Shown one piece after another: positions 22,724 through 30,059 of a DNA stretch of 30,108 nt (its first letter is position 1; every line of letters starts with the position of its first letter). Location: NCBI GenBank assembly GCA_910579435.1, contig CAJTVF010000032.1:1-30108 (forward strand). The letters are read 5' to 3'. Under the pieces are notes generated by a model. The model was not told the origin of the DNA. It saw nothing but the letters and a program-made list of their open reading frames with translations, and made no database searches. The position numbers and the translations under genes were made by a program. The DNA is from an uncultured Oscillibacter sp. (GTDB lineage Bacteria > Bacillota > Clostridia > Oscillospirales > Oscillospiraceae).

Positions 22724-23625
22724 ATGCCCACCTATTATCCCATCAACGAAACCGCCGCCCGCCGGGCCAAGGAGATGAACAGCTATTTCAACTATGAACC
22801 AGGCAGCGCCACGGCAGCCTACCGGCAAGAGGTCGACAAGGCCGCCGCCATTGCCGAGGCGCAGAAAGCGCGCGTGGACCCTATGTACCATGAAAAGATC
22901 GACCGCCTCCTGGATACTTACGCCCGAAAGCTGGCGGAGAACATCAACCAGGGTTATGTGAATCGGATTGGCTCCGTCCTTTCGCCGGTTCCCCTGAAAC
23001 GGGAAGGAACCGCGGTCCGCAGGGTAAATGGACAATTTCTCCTATTAGGAAGCACCCTGACCCTGCGGGAATACTGCCGGGACAATGGCTTGGATTTCCC
23101 CGCAAAGAATCAGAACTTCCATATCCGCCCCGCTTCTCCCGAGGAAGCGGGGCTTTTCTATGCCCTCTCCCCGGAGGAGGACGCGGAGCAGGGCGCCATT
23201 GGCCACGTCCGCATCGACTTCGGGCGCTCCGGGGACGAGTTCCACCACAGCTGGTGGCCCAGGGGACCCGAGGAGCTGAATTCTCCCGAGTTCAAGCAGG
23301 AGCTGGGCGAGGTCATAGATGAACTGCGCCTCAGCGTCCTGAAGGGGCTTGGCTCCATGCATAGCTACTGCTCCGGGCACGGCGGGCAGATCGAAGGCGG
23401 TGTCTGCTGCCAGAATTACGGTTACGTCGTGGAGACAGAACGTTACCTCTACCGCCTTCGCTGCAATCCCATCGAAGGCGATTCCGCTATGAAACCCTGA
23501 CCGATGATCCGGAGGTCCGCAAGGCGGTGGACGATATCCTCCACGACCTGTACGGCGAGGAGAACCCCCGCCCCCTGGCGGATTACAGCAGCGGCGGCAT
23601 GACGATGGGAGGGATGGGATCGTGA
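22724..23625 (+). pseudogene. Mobile-element protein, frameshifted near its 3' end
   Basis: Read without correction it is 258 residues ending ...NPIEGDSAMKP at 23500. Adding one base near 23482 (GATTCC to GATTTCC) continues the frame as RYETLTDDPEVRKAVDDILH and on to SSGGMTMGGMGS, ending at 23625 in a TGA that overlaps the next GTG start (GTGA). That overlap argues the extended end is the real one. The N-terminal 85 residues (AARRAKEMNSY, VDPMYHEKIDRLLDTYARKL) resemble a protein common in Firmicute conjugative elements; the C-terminal half (GAIGHVRIDFGRSGDEFHHS, PEFKQELGEVIDELR) resembles a different element protein, so it may be a fusion; both from memory. Function unknown. Start with AAGGAGATGA upstream. 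Confidence 0.7.
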
Positions 23626-24235
23626 AGAAAATGGACCCGGACGCCTTCTGGGACCTGATCGCGGGGGCAAAGCGGGAATGCGGCCAGGACATGGACGCCT
23701 CCCTTCAATGGCTGACAGAGAGGCTCACCGCCCTCGGCCCCCAGCAGGCTCAGGATTTCCACGACATCCTGCACGGATACAAGCATCTGGCATACAAATA
23801 CGGCCTGTGGACCGCCGCCACATTGATGTGTGAGCACGGCTGCTCGGATGACGGCTTCATCGACTTCCGGGCGTGGCTCATCGCGCAAGGCAAGGAGGTC
23901 TATCTCGCGGCCCTGGCGGACCCGGATTCCCTTGCGGACGTGGAACCCTATGGCGGCTGTCAGCTCGAGAGCTTCTCTTACGTGGCTTCCAAGGTTTTGA
24001 ACACCCTGACGGGCAGAGGCGCCTATGTGGCCCTCGCCGACTTCGACGCGCTGGTCTTAGAACTGGCCAAGGGAATCCAGTATGGCGAGGGAATCGGCTA
24101 CCCTTCTCCGAGACGGAAAGCTATGATCTCCGGGACGTGTCGCCGGAGATGCGGAAGGTCCTCCAGCAGCTTGGCATTTGTCTGGACGAGCTGGATGGGC
24201 TTCTGGCGGGAGGCGGCGTCATCTATGAGGGCTGA
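23622..24235 (+). pseudogene. DUF4240-domain protein, one-base frameshift
   Basis: GTG start at 23622 with GGAGGG 8 bases upstream. MDPDAFWDLIAGAKRECG, the GYKHLAYKYGLWTAATLM stretch and SDDGFIDFRAWLIAQGKEVY match DUF4240 as I know it. Near 24101 the frame is lost: one extra C (CCC to CCCC) restores PFSETESYDLRDVSPEMRKV and on to VIYEG with a stop at 24235. Uncorrected, the frame reads through RRKAMISGTCRRRC, which is low-complexity and out of character, into the next gene and would yield a 392-residue fusion ending at 24800. The damage could be real decay or a sequencing error. Function of DUF4240 is unknown. Confidence 0.75.
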
Positions 24236-24800
24236 TTTCCCCTACGTCTATCCTCTCTCCCGGTCGGAGGCTCTGCGGCGCGATGAAACGCAGATGCATG
24301 AGGACAGTTTTCGAGAAAATGTCAAATGCGCCTGGGACATCGAGAAGGCTGTCCGAGACTGCTCTGATGAAGGAAGAACGGCGCTGACCGAGGGCTGCGC
24401 CCAGTCCGTCTTGGAAGCCTACGGCTTCAAGCGGGTGCGCTTCGTCCTCTCCAACTCCCTGGGCGAGATGGCTCAGCCCCGCCAGATCAGCGAAGAGGCC
24501 CGGCAATGGGCCAGGGTGCTGCTGCTGAACGCGGACGGTACGGACCGGAACCTGACGTCCCTAAAGGAGCAGCTCTGGTATGCCGCGGACGGTCTTGGGT
24601 GCCGTCCTGAGAACTGTGGCTGCTCCATCCGGGCCGTCCGCCTTGCCGACGGCGGGACGGAAATACTGGACCGCGGTGACTTTGCCGGCGTGCTGGACGA
24701 GCGGTATCTTCCGGACTGGGCGGCGGAGAAGCTGGCGGAGCTTCGCACACCCCAGCATCAACAGCCGGAGGCTCCCTCCGGCGGAATGGAGATGACATAA
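24225..24800 (+). CDS. DUF3849-domain protein
   Basis: 191 residues from the ATG at 24225, which overlaps the end of the DUF4240 gene by 11 bases; a GGGAGG site lies about 11 bases upstream. YVYPLSRSEALRRDETQMHE, FRENVKCAWDIEKAVRD, and then CAQSVLEAYGFKRVRFVLSN with LGEM match the DUF3849 pattern (YPYS...EL..Y..S...N..C...I...I; FG..RV..VLANT). A C-terminal linker (PQHQQPEAPSGGMEMT) ends in a GGMxM tail shared with two neighbours. DUF3849 proteins are typical of Firmicute conjugative elements; no activity is known. The next gene starts 4 bases after the stop. Confidence 0.8.
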   Translation: MRADFPYVYPLSRSEALRRDETQMHEDSFRENVKCAWDIEKAVRDCSDEGRTALTEGCAQSVLEAYGFKRVRFVLSNSLGEMAQPRQISEEARQWARVLLLNADGTDRNLTSLKEQLWYAADGLGCRPENCGCSIRAVRLADGGTEILDRGDFAGVLDERYLPDWAAEKLAELRTPQHQQPEAPSGGMEMT

Positions 24801-24804
24801 CGCT

Positions 24805-25407
24805 ATGAAGCTCTCGTTTTACACCATCGACGACCTGCGGCTCGGGCCCAACCTCTGGACCGAAAGCCGCTTTGACGCCGTGCAGGACGCCTTGGCCCAT
24901 TATCGGAGCCTTCCGGACGATACGGCGAAGGAACTGGGCCTGATATCCGAGGATCGGAAGCTGCCCCTGATCCGCCGCACCGCCATGTTTCCCAGCGAAA
25001 CGCCCGGTGAGGACGCCCTCGTCACGGGCCGGCTGACTCAGCCGCCCTGGCGCGGCACCCTGGAGGTCTTGACCGCCGCCCGGAAATGCGTCTCCGCCCT
25101 GAAGGTCCGCTACTGCCTGGACCGTGACCGGCTGGTGCCCAAGCCCGCGGAGCTGCCCGAGGAGCTGCGGCAGAGCGGCTTCGGCCCGCCGGTCGTCCGC
25201 CGGGTCTACATCGCCACCGCCGGATGGCTCACCCCCGCCGAACTGAAGCGCCGCTTCCCCGAGGAACGCGGCGCTTCTTCCTGCCCTCTGGTCCTGAAAT
25301 ACCTGACAGACGTCCACTTGGACGACGGTCCCAGGACCATGGAGCTTTCCCACTGGGATCTGCGGCGATTGGAGGCCCGGGCCGGGTCCTTCGCCGCTTC
25401 CAAATAA
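24805..25407 (+). CDS. Mobile-element protein of unknown function
   Basis: 200 residues, soluble. MKLSFYTIDDLRLGPNLWTE is the kind of N-terminus I associate with conjugative-element proteins next to DUF3849 genes, possibly YodL-like, but I cannot assign a family safely. Repeated features: alternating Leu/Arg-rich helices, a central TGRLTQPPWRGTLEVLTAAR, and a C-terminal VYIATAGWLTPAELKRRFPE with mostly basic composition. Tightly packed (4 bases) behind the DUF3849 gene and 20 bases before spoVG, so it belongs to one transcription unit. Confidence 0.75.
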   Translation: MKLSFYTIDDLRLGPNLWTESRFDAVQDALAHYRSLPDDTAKELGLISEDRKLPLIRRTAMFPSETPGEDALVTGRLTQPPWRGTLEVLTAARKCVSALKVRYCLDRDRLVPKPAELPEELRQSGFGPPVVRRVYIATAGWLTPAELKRRFPEERGASSCPLVLKYLTDVHLDDGPRTMELSHWDLRRLEARAGSFAASK

Positions 25408-25427
25408 AAATTGAAGGAGAAATCATT

Positions 25428-25904
25428 ATGGCTAAGAAAACCACGCCTACCCCCGCGCCCGCCCCTGAGCAGGAACCCGCCGCCCTGGAGATGGATGTGA
25501 GAGTCTACTCCATCAACACCAGCGGCAATGTCCTGGCCAACGCTTCCGTCACCTTGGGCGGCTGCTTCGCCGTCCGCAATCTGCGGATCGTCAACAGCTC
25601 CAAGGGGCCCTTTGTCTCTATGCCCAGCTATAGAACCAGTGAGGGCCCCAAGGACGTCTGCTTCCCCTGCACTAAGGAATTCCGCCAGCGGTTTCAGGAT
25701 ACGGTGCTGAACGCCTACCGGCAGGAGCTGGCCCAGCTCCATGAACCCCAGAGCTATGAGTGGCCCCGCCAGCGGGAAAAGTCCGGCTTCGAGGAGCGCG
25801 CCGCTCCCGGTCCCACCGAGACGCGGGAGGAGGCTCCTCCCTCCGGGCCCGAAGAGGCTCCCGAGGAAAGCGGCCCCGCCCTTGGCGGCATGACCATGCA
25901 GTAG
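25428..25904 (+). CDS. spoVG: SpoVG-family protein
   Basis: 158 residues. After a Pro/Ala/Glu linker, MDVRVYSINTSGNVLANASV, then TLGGCFAVRNLRIVNSSKG, PFVSMPSYRT and VCFPCTKEFRQRFQDTVLNAYRQ match the whole SpoVG domain, a small site-specific DNA/RNA-binding regulator. The last 60 residues are an acidic, Pro/Glu-rich tail ending GGMTMQ, unlike the short chromosomal SpoVG proteins. Copies of SpoVG are common in Firmicute conjugative elements, where they may regulate element genes. Start at 25428 with AAGGAGA 8 bases upstream. Confidence 0.92.
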   Translation: MAKKTTPTPAPAPEQEPAALEMDVRVYSINTSGNVLANASVTLGGCFAVRNLRIVNSSKGPFVSMPSYRTSEGPKDVCFPCTKEFRQRFQDTVLNAYRQELAQLHEPQSYEWPRQREKSGFEERAAPGPTETREEAPPSGPEEAPEESGPALGGMTMQ

Positions 25905-25963
25905 TCCCCGCTCACAAGCCCCGTGCGGGCTGTGAAATATATGAAATAGGAGGATTCCAACCC

Positions 25964-26863
25964 ATGAAACGCGTCTTATCCCTGCTCATGACCGCGATGA
26001 TTCTGTCGCTGGTCTGCATCCCCTCCGCCCTGGCGGCGGACACTTCCTCGGCCTGCTATCCCACCTCCGTCACCCGGAGCGAGGACGGCACGGAGATTCG
26101 AAAGGTCTATGACCTCGGCCCCGAGGAGGACCCGGCGGGCATCTCCCGCTCCGACTTCCAGCAGGACGGCGTCCGGTACACCCTGGTGGACCTTCTCAAG
26201 CAGGAGCTCCCGGAGAACGAGAGCCGCCAGCACGTGGAGACCGTCACCCTGGAGAGCAAGAACAAGGACATGGCCTCCGTGCTGGAGCTTCTGCCCCAGC
26301 AGCGGGAATTCATCACCGACGACGGCCTCTCCGGTACCCTCACCCTCCAGCTGGATACCGTCCAGGTGGACGTCTCCGGCTATGGCAGCTCCACCAAGGC
26401 GGTCAACGTCACCCGGTCCTATCCCAACCTCGCGGGACAGGACACCTCGTACATCCCCAAGACCATCCAGGACGGAGGCCGGACCCTGACCCTCCAGGAC
26501 ATCAGCTGGCAGACGGACAACACCGCCAGCCTGGACGGCTACGCCATGGGCGACCGCTTTACCGCCGTGGCCACCTACAGCGGCTCGGCGACGAGCAGCT
26601 ATGTCAAGGGCTACACGGTCACCGCCAACTACGCCGGGACCGTCAGCCGGATCGCGCTGAACAAGACCCGGTATGTGGCCATCTTTGAGGGGGACGGCCC
26701 CACCGTGGACATCATCCCCACGGAGGCGGACTCCGCCCCTGACTTCCAATTCAAATGGGCGTACCTGCTGGTTCCCCTGGGCGTGATCGCCCTGGCGGGC
26801 GGCGGCATGGGGACCGCCCTGTTCCTGAAGCGGCGGCATGAATCCGGAGAGGAGGAAGCGTAA
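25964..26863 (+). CDS. Exported membrane-anchored protein
   Basis: 299 residues. Signal peptide about 1-25 (MKRVLSLLMTAMILSLVCIP, then SALAA), an extracellular part of about 235 residues without Cys except one near the N-terminus, and a single C-terminal membrane helix (YLLVPLGVIALAGGGMGTAL) followed by KRRHESGEEEA inside. No known enzyme motif; sequence looks beta-rich with a repeated-like ATYSGSATSSYVKGYTVTAN segment. Its place between spoVG and another exported protein is usual for surface or mating-channel accessory proteins of Firmicute conjugative elements. RBS TAGGAGG 9 bases upstream; TAATG overlap with the next gene implies coupling. Confidence 0.8.
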   Translation: MKRVLSLLMTAMILSLVCIPSALAADTSSACYPTSVTRSEDGTEIRKVYDLGPEEDPAGISRSDFQQDGVRYTLVDLLKQELPENESRQHVETVTLESKNKDMASVLELLPQQREFITDDGLSGTLTLQLDTVQVDVSGYGSSTKAVNVTRSYPNLAGQDTSYIPKTIQDGGRTLTLQDISWQTDNTASLDGYAMGDRFTAVATYSGSATSSYVKGYTVTANYAGTVSRIALNKTRYVAIFEGDGPTVDIIPTEADSAPDFQFKWAYLLVPLGVIALAGGGMGTALFLKRRHESGEEEA

Positions 26864-27453
26864 TGAAGAAGTTCCTGATCTTATCTGTCCTCGCCGCCCT
26901 GGTCCTGACGGCCCATGCCGGGGCGCTGGAATACACCATGGAGGCCCCCGACGGCCCTAACTATGGAAAGGCGACCTCCATTGAGGTCGTCCACACCCGC
27001 GACAACGGCGAGCGGAAAAACGCAGACATCAGCAAAAACGCCGCCCTCGTCCCGCCCGGCTTCGGAACGCCCACGGCGGACCTGCCCGGCAGCGGCGAGT
27101 ACCTCACCCCTAATCTGGCCCCGGAGGCTAAGGCCGGGACCGGGGCCGTGATCAACGGCAGCCTGTCCGCAACCACGGTGCTGCCGCCCTCCAGCGGGAG
27201 CGCCGTGTTCGCGCCTTCCGGCGGCGGAACGGCTGTCCTACCCTCCCCCGGCAGCGGCGTATATCAGCCCGGCTCCTCCAGCCTGACCACCACGACCAGG
27301 CCCACGGCGACGGACGCCTCTACCTTCACGAAAGTGACGGAGGACCTCTATTACAAGGGCGGATATCTTGGCAGGCTGGGCGTGACCATTGAGAACGATA
27401 CCGCTTACTGCCATATGTTCGCCGGGGACCCGACGGGACACGGCATCCTCTAA
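26863..27453 (+). CDS. Exported protein, possibly truncated sortase-like
   Basis: 196 residues with a signal peptide (about 1-22, MKKFLILSVLAALVLTAHAG). The middle is Gly/Ser/Thr/Pro-rich low complexity (LPGSGEYLTPNLAP, then PPSSGSAVFAPSGGGTAVLP). The end reads VTEDLYYKGGYLGRLGVTIE, after which only 21 residues remain. In proteins I remember from Firmicute elements, a YY..GYLGTL segment begins a sortase-type domain of more than 100 residues; if so this copy has lost its catalytic domain. It could equally be a complete secreted linker protein. Start overlaps the previous stop by one base. Confidence 0.65.
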   Translation: MKKFLILSVLAALVLTAHAGALEYTMEAPDGPNYGKATSIEVVHTRDNGERKNADISKNAALVPPGFGTPTADLPGSGEYLTPNLAPEAKAGTGAVINGSLSATTVLPPSSGSAVFAPSGGGTAVLPSPGSGVYQPGSSSLTTTTRPTATDASTFTKVTEDLYYKGGYLGRLGVTIENDTAYCHMFAGDPTGHGIL

Positions 27454-27479
27454 GCTCAAACAAATCCATAACCCATGGG

Positions 27480-27515
27480 AAAGACCTTTCAGTGAAAACT
27501 GGAAGGTCTTTTTTT
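27480..27515 (+). terminator. Rho-independent terminator
   Basis: AAAGACCTT pairs with AAGGTCTTT, with an inner CAGT-GAAA-ACTG extending the stem (27480-27512), followed by T7. It should end the transcript from the exported-protein genes before the surface-protein remnant. Confidence 0.85.
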
Positions 27516-27544
27516 CTTGAAAAATCAAATAAGGAGTTACATTT

Positions 27545-27787
27545 ATGGAAAGAACGCGACACCATTTGCGGACCCGCCTGACGGCGCTGCTGCTGGCGCT
27601 GGTCTGCGTCCTCGGCCTGTTCCCCACCACCGCTTTCGCGGCCGCGGACACGATCAAGCTCAAGGAGTTCGGCATGTCCGGCATCGCCTATCAGTCCAAG
27701 GCGCTGGGCAGATGCACTCTGCACCAGATGTATTATGAAAACGGCTCGGCAACTACCGTCGGCTTCTGTGGTACTAAGGGATGGTGA
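27545..27787 (+). pseudogene. Surface protein with thioester-type domain, truncated to 80 residues
   Basis: AAGGAG upstream and a signal peptide ending FPTTAFAAA. The mature start holds GRCTLHQMYYENGSATTVGF, then CGTKGW and a stop. The C-x-L/H-Q-M-Y and GFC patterns fit the beginning of the thioester (TQXA-like) domain of very large SpaA-repeat surface proteins carried by Firmicute elements, as I recall them. Such proteins have more than 1000 residues; here only the first 80 remain and a methyltransferase gene starts 5 bases after the stop. An internal deletion, real or from assembly, is likely. The fragment has an intact export signal. Confidence 0.6.
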
Positions 27788-27791
27788 TGGG

Positions 27792-28579
27792 ATGATACTG
27801 ACCATGGGAAGTCTCTTCGATGGCATCGGAGGCTTTCCCCTCGCCGCCGTCCGGGCGGGAATCAAACCCCTCTGGGCCAGCGAGATCGAAGCCTTTCCCA
27901 TCGAAGTGACGAAACACCACTTCCCCTCCATGACTCATATGGGGGACATTACTATGCTGGACGGAGCGAGGCTCCCTCCGGTGGATATCATCTGCGGCGG
28001 CAGCCCGTGCCAGGACTGTCTGTGGCCGGAGCGCGCGCCGGTTTGACCGGCTCCCGCTCCGGCCTTTTTATGGAACAAATTCGGATCATCAAGGAGATGA
28101 GAGATGAAGACAAACGTCATGGCCGGTCAGGTGTCCTTGTTCGGCCCCGATTCGCCGTATGGGAAAACGTCCCCGGCTGCCTCTCCAGCGGACGGGACCC
28201 GAGGACGGGGCGGAAAACACCGGGGTCGGACTTCCGGCAGGTCCTCGAGGCGTTCCTCCAGATTGAGGAACCAGCGCTTCATGTTATTAGACCTCCGAAG
28301 CGGCGCTGGGAATATTCTGGGGCCATATTGGGAGATCGATCCTCCCTGGCTTGGGTGCGATGGAACGCTGAATACCTCGGAGTGCCCCAAAGACGCCGTC
28401 GAATCTTCCTTGTCTGCGATTTTGCAGGACAGCGTCCCATCCAAATATTATTTGACCAGAAAAGCCTGCCTGGGTATCCTGCGCCGGGCGAAGGAACGGA
28501 AGAAGGACCTGCCGGAGCAGTTGGAATTGGCGCTGAAGGCCCAGGCGGGGCTGGCGCCGCTGGCGGCTTTGACGTCTAA
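27792..28579 (+). pseudogene. C5-cytosine DNA methyltransferase, catalytic part (motifs I-VIII), one frameshift
   Basis: From ATG 27792: motif I GSLFDGIGGFPLAA, motif II ASEIE, motif IV GGSPCQD with the catalytic Cys. The frame then ends at 28046 (CLWPERAPV). One extra C after 28016 restores LSVAGARAGLTGSRSGLFME, then motif VI ENVPG and motif VIII VPQRRRRIFLV, ending at 28579. Together about 262 residues. Motifs IX-X are absent here and encoded by the overlapping ORF. Bases 28104-28579 are shared with that ORF in another frame. As in M.AquI, whose motifs I-VIII and IX-X are on two polypeptides, it may be half of a two-part enzyme; uncorrected, it is inactive. Confidence 0.85.
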
Positions 28580-29810
28580 AACCATCGCCTTTGCCGCCAA
28601 TCAGCGAGATGAGGTGCGGGATCTCCACGATATAGCCGGGGCCTTGGGCGCGCAGCCTGGGATGAAGCAGCAGACCTTTATCGCACAGGACTGCCTTACC
28701 CCCTGGGACACCCAGCAGGCGAGGATCTTCACGCCGGAGGGCAAAGCGCCCACGCTGGCCAGCGCCGACGGAGGCGGCGGACGGAATCCCGCGGGGCTTC
28801 TCTTTTCCGCCGGGGTTGTCAGCAAAGGCTCCGGCGACTGCTTCCTGACGCCGGACTGCCACACCGCCCTCAGCGGTGGAGGCGGCCAGCCCGGACAGGG
28901 GTATCCCTGCATACTGGCCGCCGCGTTCAATGCCGGAGCCGGGTCCGCCGCCGGGACTATTGGCTATCAGGAGGAAATCGCTCCTACGCTGAAAGGGACC
29001 GCCAGCGGAAACATGATGCCCTCCGTCCTCTGCCTCAACGATCAGGGCGGCAGCGTCATGGAATGCTCCGAGGATGTGGCGGGCACCCTTCGCGCCCAGG
29101 AACACGGGCATCAGCCGCTGGTTTTTGACAACCACGGGCAGGATGTCCGGTACCTGGGGCCTGTCAGCGCCACTCAAACGGTTTCCGCCACCTTTGGCAT
29201 GGGCGGAAACAACCAGCCACTCGTAATCGGCACGTCAAAAGCGAAACTTTTTGAAAATCACGGCATCGACGCCCGCTATACCGGCCCCCATTCGGTGTCG
29301 CCTACGCTGACAAACCGAAGCGGCACAGGAGGCAATAACCTCCCAATCGTATCCGAGCTGCCGGAAACTCTCTGCATCCTGGGCAATACTGTGGACTGCG
29401 CGCCGAAAAACGGAGGCCACGGCCTTGGCGTTCAGGAAGACCTGGCGTTTACCCTGACCTCCGAACACCGCCACGCCGTCTTCACCCGGCAGCGGTCAGA
29501 TCGTTTCCGGGAAGATGATATCGCCTCCACCGAAAGCGCCCAGCAGGATAAGGATGCGACGGACCTCATCTACCAAGCGGCAAGGCAGGCCGCCGTAGCG
29601 TCTATCGCCCGAACATGCGCTTCCGAACTGCCAAAGCTCATAAGAAGGCTTACGGCTCTGGAATGCGAGCGGCTCCAGGGCTTTCCCGACGGCTGGACGG
29701 ATCTGCCGGGAGCCTCGGACTCCGCCAGGTACCGGGCCCTTGGGAATAGCGTCGCGATTCCATGCGTGGAGTTCATCATGCGGGGAATCGCTATGGCCGT
29801 TGGAGAATGA
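28104..29810 (+). CDS. Overlapping ORF: methyltransferase target-recognition and motifs IX-X
   Basis: 568 residues. Starts inside the catalytic part gene with AAGGAG (28091-28096) 7 bases before the ATG. Residues 1-150 (SLFGPDSPYGKTSPAAS; LSAILQDSVPSKYYLTRKAC; LGILRRAKERKKDLPEQLEL) are read from bases that also encode motifs VI-VIII. They match a recurring protein family I remember from Firmicute phages and elements, so both frames seem real. Residues about 170-490 hold repeated APTLK/GGGN and VFDNHGQDVRY-type segments, probably the target-recognition region. The C-terminus has ALECERLQGFPDGW (motif IX side) and ARYRALGNSVAIP (motif X). It could pair with the first polypeptide or be joined by frameshifting. 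Confidence 0.82.
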   Translation: MKTNVMAGQVSLFGPDSPYGKTSPAASPADGTRGRGGKHRGRTSGRSSRRSSRLRNQRFMLLDLRSGAGNILGPYWEIDPPWLGCDGTLNTSECPKDAVESSLSAILQDSVPSKYYLTRKACLGILRRAKERKKDLPEQLELALKAQAGLAPLAALTSKTIAFAANQRDEVRDLHDIAGALGAQPGMKQQTFIAQDCLTPWDTQQARIFTPEGKAPTLASADGGGGRNPAGLLFSAGVVSKGSGDCFLTPDCHTALSGGGGQPGQGYPCILAAAFNAGAGSAAGTIGYQEEIAPTLKGTASGNMMPSVLCLNDQGGSVMECSEDVAGTLRAQEHGHQPLVFDNHGQDVRYLGPVSATQTVSATFGMGGNNQPLVIGTSKAKLFENHGIDARYTGPHSVSPTLTNRSGTGGNNLPIVSELPETLCILGNTVDCAPKNGGHGLGVQEDLAFTLTSEHRHAVFTRQRSDRFREDDIASTESAQQDKDATDLIYQAARQAAVASIARTCASELPKLIRRLTALECERLQGFPDGWTDLPGASDSARYRALGNSVAIPCVEFIMRGIAMAVGE

Positions 29811-29825
29811 CAGGAGGATAGACAT

Positions 29826-30059
29826 ATGCGGGATTACACTGAAAACGAACTGTGCGAAACGGTATTTTACCTCGCCAGATACGCCGAATGCCTGGAAATC
29901 GATAAAGCCATCACGGTACCCGACGAACGGGAGCTTTTCCATATGCTCCTTGATTGGGCGCGGGAGTTCACGCGGACCTTTGAGCTGGATGGCGAAAAGG
30001 ACTATATGACCGAGCTGGAGAGCCAGGGGCCCAAATGGCTTACAACAACATTTCCTTAG
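29826..30059 (+). CDS. Small acidic mobile-element protein
   Basis: 77 residues, strongly acidic: RDYTENELCETVFYLARYAE, VPDERELFHMLLDWAREFTR, and LESQGPKWLTTTFP at the end. Mostly helical with no known domain. Start at 29826 has AGGAGG 8 bases upstream, 15 bases after the methyltransferase stop. I recall similar short proteins after methyltransferase genes in Firmicute elements but cannot name the family. A regulatory or anti-restriction function is only a guess from its acidity and place. Confidence 0.75.
   Translation: MRDYTENELCETVFYLARYAECLEIDKAITVPDERELFHMLLDWAREFTRTFELDGEKDYMTELESQGPKWLTTTFP

Noticed and set aside
23622..24800. A single 392-residue fusion of DUF4240 and DUF3849
   Set aside because: The join passes through about 40 residues of out-of-frame sequence; the alternate frame there matches the DUF4240 C-terminal region and ends at 24235 with a separate start at 24225.
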